From NCBI RefSeq assembly GCF_949987515.2, contig NW_027192651.1, forward strand, positions 1,860,001 through 1,924,000: DNA of 64,000 nucleotides. The letters run 5' to 3'. Both the position numbers and the translations under genes were made by a program. Source of the stretch: Delphinus delphis. Lineage: Eukaryota > Chordata > Mammalia > Artiodactyla > Delphinidae. This document shows positions 1 through 11,052 of this stretch, one piece after another (the stretch's first letter is position 1; the number at the start of each line of letters is the position of its first letter). Under the pieces are notes generated by a model, which saw nothing but the letters and a program-made list of their open reading frames with translations, made no database searches and was not told the origin of the DNA.

Positions 1-616
1 GTACCCATTCCACGGGTTTCAACTACCCAGGTTTAAGGTATTCTTCCTTCAGCTAAAACATGCATGTGGAACCTAGAGTATGATCAACCATGTGATCGGG
101 AGAAATGTTCAAATATGTCTCAGTTTTCCTCCCCTGGTACTCGGGTGCAACATTCCAGACGCTTTACTAACACTCTCCCCACTTGGAGAGTCAGTCCCTT
201 TAACCTCCTGTTTGGCCCAGTTTGCAATTTCTGCGGAAGATGAACAGGAATAGCGAGAACCAATGAGAGGCTAGCTGGAGGTGTCTGGACGGGCAAATTT
301 AACTCTCATTTCCCACCAGGAAGAGCAATTAACCAAATGCTCAGCGTGCCGGGCCGGAACCAGATTAGGGCCTGAAGCCATCCTGCGGTGTTGCGGCCAG
401 GTCACAAGAAAGCGAGTTGAAGAAAGGAGCTCAGGGGCACTGTAATTCACAAACGTGCAGAGTTATAAATGACAGCTATCGTCCAAAAATAGACTGAAGT
501 AAGGCTGCCAAGAGGACTTGAAAGCGGGGCAGAATTGCAGGAAACCGATTTCAGGAGGTAGACTGGAATTGCATTGAAAGCATAGGAAAAGAGGCAGAAC
601 GTCCACAATGATGCAC
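1..616 (+). repeat. Left part of the unit (copy 1 as type): unrecognised sequence
   Basis: This 616-bp half lies between the unit boundary and the palindrome and recurs in every copy. It is not A-rich like LINE-1 and I could not match either strand to a known transposon, RNA gene or protein. It contains the A/B/C marker sites near unit bases 60-110 and GC-richer stretches around unit bases 340-410. Published work derives cetacean satellites from LINE-1, so it might be a diverged LINE-1 untranslated region, but I cannot show that by eye. Confidence 0.6.
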
Positions 617-688
617 TTGGCCAAAAAGGGCGTATGCGTTTTTTCCTGAATATATTCAGGAAAAAACGCATACGCCCTTTTTGGCCAA
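617..688. repeat. 72-bp perfect palindrome, no spacer (copy 1 as type)
   Basis: Positions i and 1305-i are complementary for all 36 pairs. The centre is cctgaatatattcagg (645-660) and the ends are ttggcc and ggccaa; pairing fails at once beyond both ends. Each arm has a run of A/T, then gggcgtatgcg with two CpG sites, then six T. As DNA it could extrude a cruciform; as RNA it would fold into a long hairpin. It recurs in every copy at the same unit position: 25 copies keep the exact perfect form, two are perfect with a changed base pair, 13 have one or two unpaired changes, and one has lost most of its left arm. Confidence 0.97.
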
Positions 689-689
689 C

Positions 690-1500
690 CAAGCAAGCTT
701 GCAAAGGAAATCTGCACTACAATGAAGTCTCACTTCCCCCCGGTCAAAAGGGCCATCTGAAAAAAGTGTAAAATCCAGAAAGGCAGGCCAGGCCATGGAG
801 AACTGGGAGCCTTGTTATGCTGATGGGCGGGATGTAATTTGCCAACAGACACTCGGGAGAAGTGTATGGTGTTTCCTGAAACATCTAAAAAACAAAGCAA
901 CAGAACCTAGGGCACTTCCACTTATGGTCCTATAGCTTAGGGAAATTAAAATCAAAAAGACACAGCCACCCCAAAGTTTGGAACGGCTCTGTTTACAAGA
1001 ACCTCGTTTACAGTACAAGTTCAACATCGCAGAAAGTGAAAAATGGATAAAGAAGTTGTGGTATTTACTTACAAAGCAATATCACTCAGCAAAGAAATCT
1101 GTGTCATCAGGCCCTTAGCAGCACAATGAGTGGATTCAGGTATGATGATTCTAACTGAAATAAGTCACACAGAAAAAGAAACATCATAAGATATCAGTAA
1201 TACACGGAATGTAAACTTGACTACACAGGAACTGAATTACAGAACAGAACAGGGTCTCAAATTTAGAAAACCAACTTATTCTTGCTTAAGGGTAAAGGTG
1301 AGTTGGGGTGCTGCATAAAACCAGAGATTGAAATGAGCACAGATAAAGTTCCTTAAGCCAAATATGGAATAGACAAGAGCTACTCCTTGCTCAACGAAAT
1401 GGACTCAACAGCCCATATTAAACGCCTAAGAATGTACCTGACTAGTAAGTATCTTAAAACCTATGGATTGCTATGTCTCCGAAAGAGAATCAAGCATGTG
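690..1500 (+). mobile_element. LINE-1 3' end relic (ORF2 end plus 3' UTR), copy 1 as type
   Basis: Reading rightwards from the palindrome, fragments in shifting frames match the end of mammalian LINE-1 ORF2 protein in the expected order. A segment near 700-760 reads TTMKSHFPPVKRAI followed by a stop; then gatgtaa-ttgcc; then (in copies with the ac state) QPLGRSIWCFLKHLK-like residues; and near 1035-1095 KWIKKLWYLLTKQYHSAMK. Beyond about 1100 the DNA still resembles the LINE-1 ORF2 stop region and 3' UTR, for example ctgaaataagtcacacag near 1156 and agtatcttaaaacctatgg near 1448. One-base shifts (such as near 850) and stops show it is dead. No poly(A) tail remains. The right limit is uncertain because similarity fades. 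Confidence 0.85.
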
Positions 1501-1580
1501 TACAGGGGCATAAACGCAGCAGTGATAGGATTGGAGAGGTTCGGTGAGCAAATGAAGACCCTTTGAAGTCATATTGCATG

Positions 1581-3158
1581 GTACCCATTCCACGGGTTTC
1601 AACTACCCAGGTTTAAGGTATTCTTCCTTCAGCTAAAACATGCATGTGGAACCTAGAGTATGATCAACCATGTGATCGGGAGACGTGTTCAAATATGTCT
1701 CAGTTTTCCTCCCCTGGTACTCGGGTGCAACATTCCAGACGCTTTACTAACACTCTCCCCACTTGGAGAGTCAGTCCCTTTAACCTCCTGTTTGGCCCAG
1801 TTTGCAATTTCTGCGGAAGATGAACAGGAATAGCGAGAACCAATGAGAGGCTAGCTGGAGGTGTCTGGACGGGCAAATTTAACTCTCATTTCCCACCAGG
1901 AAGAGGAATTAACCAAAGGCTCAGTATGCCGGGCCGGAACCAGATAAGGGCCTGAAGCCATCCTGCGGTGTTGCGGCCAGGTCACAAGAAAGCGAGTTGA
2001 AGAAAGGAGCTCAGGGGCACTGTAATTCACAAACCTGCAGAGTTATAAATGACAGCTATCGTCCAAAAATAGACTGAAGTAAGGCTGCCAAGAGGACTTG
2101 AAAGCGGGGCAGAATTGCAGGAAAGCGATTTCAGGAGGTAGACTGGAATTGCATTGAAAGCATAGGAAAAGAGGCAGAACGTCCACAATGATGCACTTGG
2201 CCAAAAAGGGCGTATGCGTTTTTTCCTGAATATATTCAGGAAAAAACGCATACGCCCTTTTTGGCCAACCAAGCAAGCTTGCAAAGGAAATCTGCACTAC
2301 AATGAAGTCTCACTTCCCCCCGGTCAAAAGGGCCATCTGAAAAAAGTGTAAAATCCAGAAAGGCAGGACAGGCCATGGAGAACTGGGAGCCTTGTTTTGC
2401 TGATGGGCGGGATGTAAATTGCCAACAGACACTTGGGAGAAGTGTATGGTGTTTCCTGAAACATCTAAAAAACAAAGCAACAGAGCCTAGGGCACTGCCA
2501 CTTATGGTCCTATAGCTTAGGGAAATTAAAATCAAAAAGACACAGCCACCCCAAAGTTTGGGACGCCTCTGTTTACAAGAACCTCGTTTACAGTACAAGT
2601 TCAACATCGCAGAAAGTGAAAAATGGATAAAGAAGTTGTGGTATTTACTTACAAAGCAATATCACTCAGCAATGAAATCTATGTCATCAGGCCCTTAGCA
2701 TCACAATGAGTGGATTCAGGTATGATGATTCTAACTGAAATAAGTCACACAGAAAAAAAACATCATAAGATATCAGTAATACACGGAATGTAAACTTGGC
2801 TACACAGGAACTGAATTACAGAACAGAACAGGGTCTCAAATTTAGAAAACCAACTTATGCTTGCTTAAGGGTAAAGGTGAGTTGGGGTGCTGCAAAATCC
2901 AGAGATTGAAATGAGCACAGATAAAGTTCCTTAAGTCAAATATGGAATAGACAAGAGCTACTCCTTGCTCAACGAAATGGACTCAACACCCCATATTAAA
3001 CGCCTAAGAATGTACCTGACTAGTAAGTATCGGAAAACCTATGGATTGCTATGTCTCCAAAAGAGAATCAAGCATGTGTACAGGGGCATAAACGCAGCAG
3101 TGATAGGATTGGAGAGGTTCGGTGAGCAAATGAAGACCCTTTGAAGTCATATTGCATG
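1581..3158 (+). repeat. Satellite copy 2 (1,578 bp)
   Basis: Left type A, middle ga, right gggacgcctc. Palindrome 2197-2268 is perfect. It has gaaagcgatttc near 2122, also seen in copies 7, 9, 20 and 31. A private change gives ttgttttgctg near 2393, and gctgcaaaatccag near 2890 lacks bases present elsewhere. Confidence 0.95.
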
Positions 3159-4737
3159 GTACCCATTCCACGGGTCTGAACTCTCCAGGTTTAAGGTATT
3201 CTTCCTTCAGCTAAAACATGCATGTGGAACCCAAGTATGATCAACCATGTGAACGGGAGACGTGTTCAAATATGTCTCAGTTTTCCTCCCCTGGTACTCG
3301 GATGCAACATTCCAGACGCTTTACTAACACTCTCCCCACTTGGAGAGTCAGCGCCTTTAACCTCCTGTTTGGCCCAGTTTGCAATTTCTGCGGAAGATGA
3401 ACAGGAATAGCGAGAACCAATGAGAGGCTAGCTGAAGGTGTCTGGACTGGCAAATTTAACTCTCATTTCCCACCAGGAAGAGGAAATAACCAAAGGCTCA
3501 GCGTGCCGTGCCGGAACCAGATTAGGGCCTGAAGCCATCCTGCGGTGTTGCGGCCAGGTCACAAGAAAGCGAGTTGAAGAAAGGAGCTCAGGGGCACTGT
3601 AATTCACAAACCTGCAGAGTTATAAATGACAGCTATCGTCCAAAAATAGACTGAAGTAAGGCTGCCAAGAGGACTTGAAAGCGGGGCAGAATTGCAGGAA
3701 ACCGATTTCAGGAGGTAGACTGGAATTGCATTGAAAGCATAGGAAAAGAGGCAGAACGTCCACAATGATGCACTTGGCCAAAAAGGGCGTATGCGTTTTT
3801 TCCTGAATATATTCAGGAAAAAACGCATACGCCCTTTTTGGCCAACCAAGCAAGCTTGCAAAGGAAATCTGCACTACATTGAAGTCTCACTTCCCCCCGG
3901 TCAAAAGGGCCATCTGAAAAAAGTGTAAAATCCAGAAAGGCAGGACAGGCCATGGAGAACTGGGAGCCTTGTTATGCTGATGGGCGGGATGTAAATTGCC
4001 AACAACCACTCGGGAGAAGTGTATGGTGTTTCCTGAAACATCTAAAAAACAAAGCAACAGAACCTAGGGCACTTCCACTTATGGTCCTATAGCTTAGGGA
4101 AATTAAAATCAAAAAGACACAGCCGCCCCAAAGTTTGGAACGGCTCTGTTTACAAGAACCTCGTTTACAGTACAAGTTCAACATCGCAGAAAGTGAAAAA
4201 TGGATAAAGAAGTTGTGGTATTTACTTACAAAGCAATATCACTCAGCAATGAAATCTGTGTCATCAGGCCCTTAGCAGCACAATGAGTGGATTCAGGTAT
4301 GATGATTCTAACTGAAATAAGTCACACAGAAAAAGAAACATCATAAGATATCAGTAATACACAGAATGGAAACTTGGCTACACAGGAACTGAATTACAGA
4401 ACAGAACAGGGTCTCAAATTTAGAAAACCAACTTATTCTTGCTTAAGGGTAAAGGTGAGTTGGGGTGCTGCATAAAACCAGAGATTGAAATGAGCACAGA
4501 TAAAGTTCCTTAAGCCAAATATGGAATAGACAAGAGCTACTCCTTGCTCAACGAAATGGACTCAACACCGCATATTAAACGCCTAAGAATGTACCTGACT
4601 AGTAAGTATCTTAAAACCTATGGATTGCTATGTCTCCGAAAGAGAATCAAGCATGTGTACAGGGGCATAAACGCAGCAGTGATAGGATTGGAGAGGTTCG
4701 GTGAGCAAATGAAGACCCTTTGAAGTCATATTGCATG
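3159..4737 (+). repeat. Satellite copy 3 (1,579 bp)
   Basis: Left type B, middle ac, right ggaacggctc. Palindrome 3774-3845 is perfect. Four changes are shared only with copy 25: ggatgcaacatt near 3300, gctgaaggtg and ggactggc near 3432-3452, cattgaagtctc near 3878, and cagccgcccc near 4121. The two copies therefore have a common parent despite lying 35 kb apart. Confidence 0.95.
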
Positions 4738-6317
4738 GTACCCATTCCACGGGTTTCAACTACCCAGGTTTAAGGTATTATTCCTTCAGCTAAAACATGC
4801 ATGTGGAACCTAGAGTATGATCAACCATGTGATCGGGAGACCTGTTCAAATATGTCTCAGTTTTCCTCCCCTGGTACTCGGGTGCAACATTCCAGACGCT
4901 TTACTAACACTCTCCCCACTTGGAGAGTCAGTCCCTTTAACCTCCTGTTTGGCCCAGTTTGCAATTTCTGCGGAAGATGAACAGGAATAGCGAGAACCAA
5001 TGAGAGGCTAGCTGGAGGTGTCTGGACGGGCAAATTTAACTCTCATTTCCCACCAGGAAGAGGAATTAACCAAAGGCTCAGCGTGCCGGGCCGGAACCAG
5101 ATTAGGGCCTGAAGCCATCCTGCGGTGTTGCGGCCAGGTCACAAGAAATCGAGTTGAAGAAAGGAGCTCAGGGGCACTGTAATTCACAAACCTGCAGAGT
5201 TATAAATGACAGCTATCGTCCAAAAATAGACTGAAGTAAGGCTGCCAAGAGGACTTGAAAGCGGGGCAGAATTGCAGGAAACTGATTTCAGGAGGTAGAC
5301 TGGAATTGCATTGAAAGCATAGGAAAAGAGGCAGAACGTCCACAATGATGCACTTGGCCAAAAAGGGCCTATGCGTTTTTTCCTGAATATATTCAGGAAA
5401 AAACGCATACGCCCTTCTTGGCCAAACAAGCAAGCTTGCAAAGGAAATCTGCACTACAATGAAGTCTCACTTCCCCCCGGTCAAAAGGGCCATCTGAAAA
5501 AAGTGTAAAATCCAGAAAGGCAGGACAGGCCATGGAGAACTGGGAGCCTTGTTATGCTGATGGGCAGGATGTAAATTGCCAACAGACACTCGGGAGAAGT
5601 GTATGGTGTTTCCTGAAACATCTAAAAAACAAAGCAACAGAGCCTAGGGCACTGCCACTTATGGTCCTATAGCTTAGGGAAATTAAAATCAAAAAGACAC
5701 AGCCACCCCAAAGTTTGGGACGCCTCTGTTTACAAGAACCTCGTTTACAGTACAAGTTCAACATCGCAGAAAGTGAAAAATGGATAAAGAAGTTGTGGTA
5801 TTTACTTACAAAGCAATATCACTCAGCAATGAAATCTATGTCATCAGGCCCTTAGCATCACAATGAGTGGATTCAGGTATGACGATTCTAACTGAAATAA
5901 GTCACACAGAAAAAGAAACATCATAAGATATCAGTAATACACGGAATGTAAACTTGGCTACACAGGAACTGAATTACAGAACAGAACAGGGTCTCAAATT
6001 TAGAAAACCAACTTATGCTTGCTTAAGGGTAAAGGTGAGTTGGGGTGCTGCATAAAACCAGAGATTGAAATGAGCACAGATAAAGTTCCTTAAGTCAAAT
6101 ATGGAATAGACAAGAGCTACTCCTTGCTCAACGAAATGGACTCAACACCGCATATTAAACGCCTAAGAATGTACCTGACTAGTAAGTATCGTAAAACCTA
6201 TGGATTGCTATGTCTCCGAAAGAGAATCAAGCATGTGTACAGGGGCATAAACGCAGCAGTGATAAGATTGGAGAGGTTCGGTGAGCAAATGAAGACCCTT
6301 TGAAGTCATATTGCATG
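4738..6317 (+). repeat. Satellite copy 4 (1,580 bp)
   Basis: Left type A, middle ga, right gggacgcctc. Palindrome 5354-5425 has two unpaired changes, C at 5369 in the left arm and C at 5417 in the right. Its right end (gtatcgtaaaacc with ctccgaaag) matches the right end of copy 24. Confidence 0.95.
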
Positions 6318-7894
6318 GTACCCATTACACGGGCCTCAACTCTCCAGGTTTAAGGTATTCTTCCTTCAGCTAAAACATGCATGTGGAACCCAAGTATGAT
6401 CGACCATGTGAACGGGAGACCTGTTCAAATATGTCTCAGTTTTCCTCCCCTGGTACTCGGGTGCAACATTCCAGACGCTTTACTAACACTCTCCCGACTT
6501 GGAGAGTCAGTCCCTTTAACCTCCTGTTTGGCCCAGTTTGCAATATCTGCGGAAGATGAACAGGAATAGCGAGAACCAATGAGAGGCTAGCTGGAGGTGT
6601 CTGGACGGGCAAATTTAACTCTCATTTCCCACCAGGAAGAGGAATTAACCAAAGGCTCAGCGTACCGGGCCGGAACCAGATTAGGGCCTGAAGCCATCCT
6701 GCGGTGTTGCGGCCAGGTCACAAGAAATCGAGTTGAAGAAAGGAGCTCAGGGGCACTGTAATTCACAAACCTGCAGAGTTATAAATGACAGCTATCCTCC
6801 AAAAATAGACTGAAGTAAGGCTGCCAAGAGGACTTGAAAGCGGGGCAGAATTGCAGGAAACCAATTTCAGAAGGTAGACTGGAATTGCATTGAAAGCATA
6901 GGAAAAGAGGCAGAACGTCCACAATGATGCACTTGGCCAAAAAGGGCGTATGCGTTTTTTCCTGAATATATTCAGGAAAAAATGCATACGCCCTTTTTGG
7001 CCAACCAAGCAAGTTTGCAAAGGAAATCTGCACTACAATGAAGTCTCACTTCCCCCCGGTCAAAAGGGCCATCTGAAAAAAGTGTAAAATCCAGAAAGGC
7101 CACAGGCCATAGAGAACTGGGAGCCTTGTTATGCTGATGGGCGGGATGTAAATTGCCAACAGACACTTGGGAGAAGTGTATGGTGTTTCCTGAAACATCT
7201 AAAAAACAAAGCAACAGAGCGTAGGGCACTTCCACTTATGGTCCTATAGCTTAGGGAAATTAAAATCAAAAAGACACAGCCACCCCAAAGTTTGGGACGC
7301 CTCTGTTTACAAGAACCTCGTTTACAGTACAAGTTCAACATCGCAGAAAGTGAAAAATGGATAAAGAAGTTGTGGTATTCACTTACAAAGCAATATCACT
7401 CAGCAATGAAATCTATGTCATCAGGCCCTTAGCAGCACAATGAGTGGATTCAGGTATGATGATTCTAACTGAAATAAGTCACACAGAAAAAGAAACATCA
7501 TAAGATATCAGTAATACACGGAATGTAAACTTGGCTACACAGGAACTGAATTACAGAACAGAACAGGGTCTGAAATTTAGAAAACCAACTTATGCTTGCT
7601 TAAGGGTAAAGGTGAGTTGGGGTGCTGCATAAAACCAGAGATTGAAATGAGCACAGATAAAGTTCCTTAAGTCAAATATGGAATAGACAACAGCTACTCC
7701 TTGCTCAACGAAATGGACTCAACACCGCATATTAAACGCCTAAGAATGTACCTGACTAGTAAGTATCTTAAAACCTATGGATTGCTATGTCTCCAAAAGA
7801 GAATCAAGCATGTGTATAGGGGCATAAACGCAGCAGTGATAGGATTGGAGAGGTTCGGTGAGCAAATGAAGACCCTTTGAAGTCATATTGCATG
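6318..7894 (+). repeat. Satellite copy 5 (1,577 bp)
   Basis: Left type B with gggcctcaactctcc, a form shared with copy 25; middle ga, right gggacgcctc. Palindrome 6933-7004 has one right-arm mismatch (aaaaaatgcata). The HindIII-type aagctt beside it reads aagttt, as in copy 18, and both also have ggccacaggcc, 2 bp shorter than the usual form. Confidence 0.95.
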
Positions 7895-9472
7895 GTACCC
7901 ATTCCACGGGTCTCAACTCTCCAGTTTTAAGGTATTCTTCTTTCAGCTAAAACATGCATGTGGAACCTAGAGTATGATCAACCATGTGATCGGGAGACGT
8001 GTTCAAATATGTCTCAGTTTTCCTCCCCTGGTACTCGGGTGCAACATTCCAGACGCTTTACTAACACTCTCCCCACTTGGAGAGTCAGTCCCTTTAACCT
8101 CCTGTTTGGCCCAGTTTGCAATTTCTGCGGAAGATGAACAGGAATAGCGAGAACCAATGAGAGGCTAGCTGGAGGTGTCTGGACGGGCAAATTTAACTCT
8201 CATTTCCCACCAGGAAGAGGAATTAACCAAAGGCTCAGCATGCCGGGCCGGAACCAGATTAGGGCCTGAAGCCATCCTGCGGTGTTGCGGCCAGGTCACA
8301 AGAAAGCGAGTTGAAGAAAGGAGCTCAGGGGCACTGTAATTCACAAACCTGCAGAGTTATAAATGACAGCTATCGTCCAAAAATAGACTGAAGTAAGGCT
8401 GCCAAGAGGACTTGAAAGCGGGGCAGAATTGCAGGAAACCGATTTCAGGAGGTAGACTGGAATTGCATTGAAAGCATAGGAAAAGAGGCAGAACGTCCAC
8501 AATGATGCACTTGGCCAAAAAGGGCGTATGCGTCTTTTCCTGAATATATTCAGGAAAAAACGCATACGCCCTTTTTGGCCAACCAAGCAAGCTTGCAAAG
8601 GAAATCTGCACTACAATGAAGTCTCACTTCCCCCCGGTCAAAAGGGCCATCTGAAAAAAGTGTAAAATCCAGAAAGGCAACAGGCCATGGAGAACTGGGA
8701 GCCTTGTTATGCTGTTGGGCAGGATGTAAATTGCCAACAGACACTTGGGAGAAGTGTATGGTGTTTCCTGAAACATCTAAAAAACAAAGCAACAGAGCCT
8801 AGGGCACTGCCACTTATGGTCCTATAGCTTAGGGAAATTAAAATCAAAAAGACACAGCCACCCCAAAGTTTGGAACGGCTCTTTTTACAAGAACCTCGTT
8901 TACAGTACAAGTTCAACATCGCAGAAAGTGAAAAATGGATAAAGAAGTTGTGGTATTCACTTACAAAGAAATATCACTCAGCAATGAAATCTATGTCATC
9001 AGGCCCTTAGCAGCACAATGAGTGGATTCAGGTATGATGATTCTAACTGAAATAAGTCACACAGAAAAAGAAACATCATAAGATATCAGTAATACACGGA
9101 ATGGAAACTTGGCTACACAGGAACTGAATTACAGAACAGAACAGGGTCTCAAATTTAGAAAAACAACTTATGCTTGCTTAAGGGGAAAGGTGAGTTGGGG
9201 TGCTGCATAAAACCAGAGATTGAAATGAGCACAGATAAAGTTCCTTAAGCCAAATATGGAATAGACAAGAGCTACTCCTTGCTCAACGAAATGGACTCAA
9301 CACCCCATATTAAACGCCTAAGAATGTACCTGACTAGTAAGTATCTTAAAACCTATGGATTGCTATGTCTCCGAAAGTGAATCAAGCATGTGTACAGGGG
9401 CATAAACGCAGCAGTGATAGGATTGGAGAGGTTCGGTGAGCAAATGAAGACACTTTGAAGTCATATTGCATC
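7895..9472 (+). repeat. Satellite copy 6 (1,578 bp)
   Basis: A mosaic at its left end: gggtctcaactctcc as in type B, followed by type A markers. Middle ga, right ggaacggctc. Palindrome 8511-8582 has one left-arm mismatch (gcgtcttttcc). It carries the 2-bp-shorter ggcaacaggcc form and private ctctttttacaag near 8879. Confidence 0.95.
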
Positions 9473-11052
9473 GTACCCATTACAAGGGTTTCAACTACCC
9501 AGGTTTAAGGTATTCTTCCTTCAGCTAAAACATGCATGTGGAACCCAGAGTATGATCAACCATGTGAACGGGAGACGTGTTCAAATATGTCTCAGTTTTC
9601 CTCCCCTGGTACTCGGGTGCAACATTCCAGACGCTTTACTAACACTCTCCCGACTTGGAGAGTCAGTCCCTTTAACCTCCTGTTTGGCCCAGTTTGCAAT
9701 TTCTGCGGAAGATGAACAGGAATAGCGAGAACCAATGAGAGGCTAGCTGGAGGTGTCTGGACGGGCAAATTTAACTCTCATTACCCACCAGGAAGAGGAA
9801 ATAACCAAAGGCTCAGCGTGCCGTGCCGAAACCAGATTAGGGCCTGAAGGCATCCTGCGGTGTTGCGGCCAGGTCACAAGAAAGCGAGTTGAAGAAAGGA
9901 GCTCAGGGGCACTGTAATTCACAAACCTGCAGAGTTATAAATGACAGCTATCGTCCAAAAGTAGACTGAAGTAAGGCTGCCAAGAGGACTTGAAAGCAAG
10001 GCAGAATTGCAGGAAAGCGATTTCAGGAGGTAGACTGGAATTGCATTGAAAGCATAGGAAAAGAGGCAGAACGTCCACAATGATGCACTTGGCCAAAAAG
10101 GGCGTATGCGTTTTTTCCTGAATATATTCAGGAAAAAACGCATACGCCCTTTTTGGTCAACCAAGCAAGCTTGCAAAGGAAATCTGCACTACAATGAAGT
10201 CTCACTTCCCCCCGGTCAAAAGGGCCATCTGAAAAAAGTGTAAAATCCAGAAAGGCAGGACAGGCCATGGAGAACTGGGAGCCTTGTTATGCTGATGGGC
10301 GGGATGTAAATTGCCAACAACCACTCCGGAGAAGTGTATGGTGTTTCCTGAAACATCTAAAAAACAAAGCAACAGAGCCTAGGGCACTTCCACTTATGGT
10401 CCTATAGCTTAGGGAAATTAAAATCAAAAAGACACAGCCACCCCAAAGTTTGGGACGCCTCCGTTTACAAGAACCTCGTTTACCATACAAGTTCAATATC
10501 ACAGAAAGTGAAAAATGGATAAAGAACTTGTGGTACTTACGTACAATGCAGTATCACTCAGCAATGAAATCTATGTCATCAGGCCCGTAGCAGCATAATG
10601 AGTGGATTCAGGTACGATGATTCTAACTGAAATAAGTCACACAGTAAAAGAAACATCATAAGATATCACTAATACACGGAATGTAAACTTGACTACACAG
10701 GAACTGCATTCCAAAACAGAACAGGGTCTCAAATTTAGAAAACCAACTTATGCTTGCTTAAGGGTAAAGGTGAGTTGGGGTGCTGCATAAAACCAGAGAT
10801 TGAAATGAGCACAGATAAAGTTCCTTAAGCCAAATATGGAATAGACAAGAGCTACTCCTTGCTCAACGAAATGGACTCAACACCCCATATTAAACGCCTA
10901 AGAATGTACCTGACTAGTAAGTATCTTAAAACCTATGGATTGCTATGTCTCCAAAAGAGAATCAAGCGTGTGTACAGGGGCATAAACGCAGCAGTGATAG
11001 GATTGGAGAGGTTCGGTGAGCAAATGAAGACCCTTTGAAGTCATATTGCATG
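9473..11052 (+). repeat. Satellite copy 7 (1,580 bp)
   Basis: Left type C; the boundary reads tcgtacc, so the KpnI-type site is lost, as in copy 9. Middle ac, right gggacgcctc with a further change (ctccgtttac). Palindrome 10089-10160 has one right-arm mismatch (ttggtcaa). Copies 7 and 9 share a divergent LINE-1 segment, listed separately. Confidence 0.95.
10484..10720 (+). mobile_element. LINE-1-like divergent segment in copy 7
   Basis: From about 10484 this copy differs from the majority at many sites. It has ggtacttacgtacaatgcag where most copies have ggtatttacttacaaagcaa, plus cccgtagcagcataatg, gatatcactaatacac and actgcattccaaaacag. The changed bases restore LINE-1-like readings: the frame gives RTMQYHSAMK, closer to the LINE-1 ORF2 end (TMEYYSA) than the majority LTKQYHSAMK. 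This is probably an older satellite variant. Confidence 0.75.

Larger units (their letters stand above)
1..1580 (+). repeat. Satellite copy 1 (1,580 bp)
   Basis: Left type A, middle ga, right ggaacggctc. It shares accaaatgctcag (near 330), acgtgcag (near 453, replacing a PstI-type ctgcag) and ggcaggccaggcc (near 783) with copy 24. Private changes include agaaatgttc near 102 and agcaaagaaatc near 1090. Confidence 0.95.

Noticed and set aside
1..12. KpnI-type ggtacc site at each unit boundary as a functional signal
   Set aside because: It is a convenient landmark that varies (lost in copies 7 and 9). Nothing suggests a role beyond giving a regular restriction ladder.
617..688. Palindrome as a bacterial terminator, insertion-sequence end or CRISPR repeat
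   Set aside because: The setting is a mammalian satellite. There is no spacer pattern, transposase or cas gene, and the T-run lies inside the arms and not after a stem.
447..704. Minus-strand frames of 85, 84, 80 and 70 codons repeated in almost every unit
   Set aside because: They recur because the unit recurs, overlap each other in different frames, run through the palindrome and resemble no protein family. Near-identity among copies is satellite homogenisation and not evidence of coding.
1534..1560. Possible CENP-B box near ggttcggtgagc and near acccgagtacc
   Set aside because: Each matches only part of the known 17-bp CENP-B box pattern; the essential CGGG or TTCG half is missing. No full match was seen by eye in the consensus.
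3218..3400. Plus-strand frames of 60-62 codons at the left end of type B units
   Set aside because: Two overlapping frames of similar length, broken in type A units by the extra base in cctagagtatg. No recognisable product or domain.
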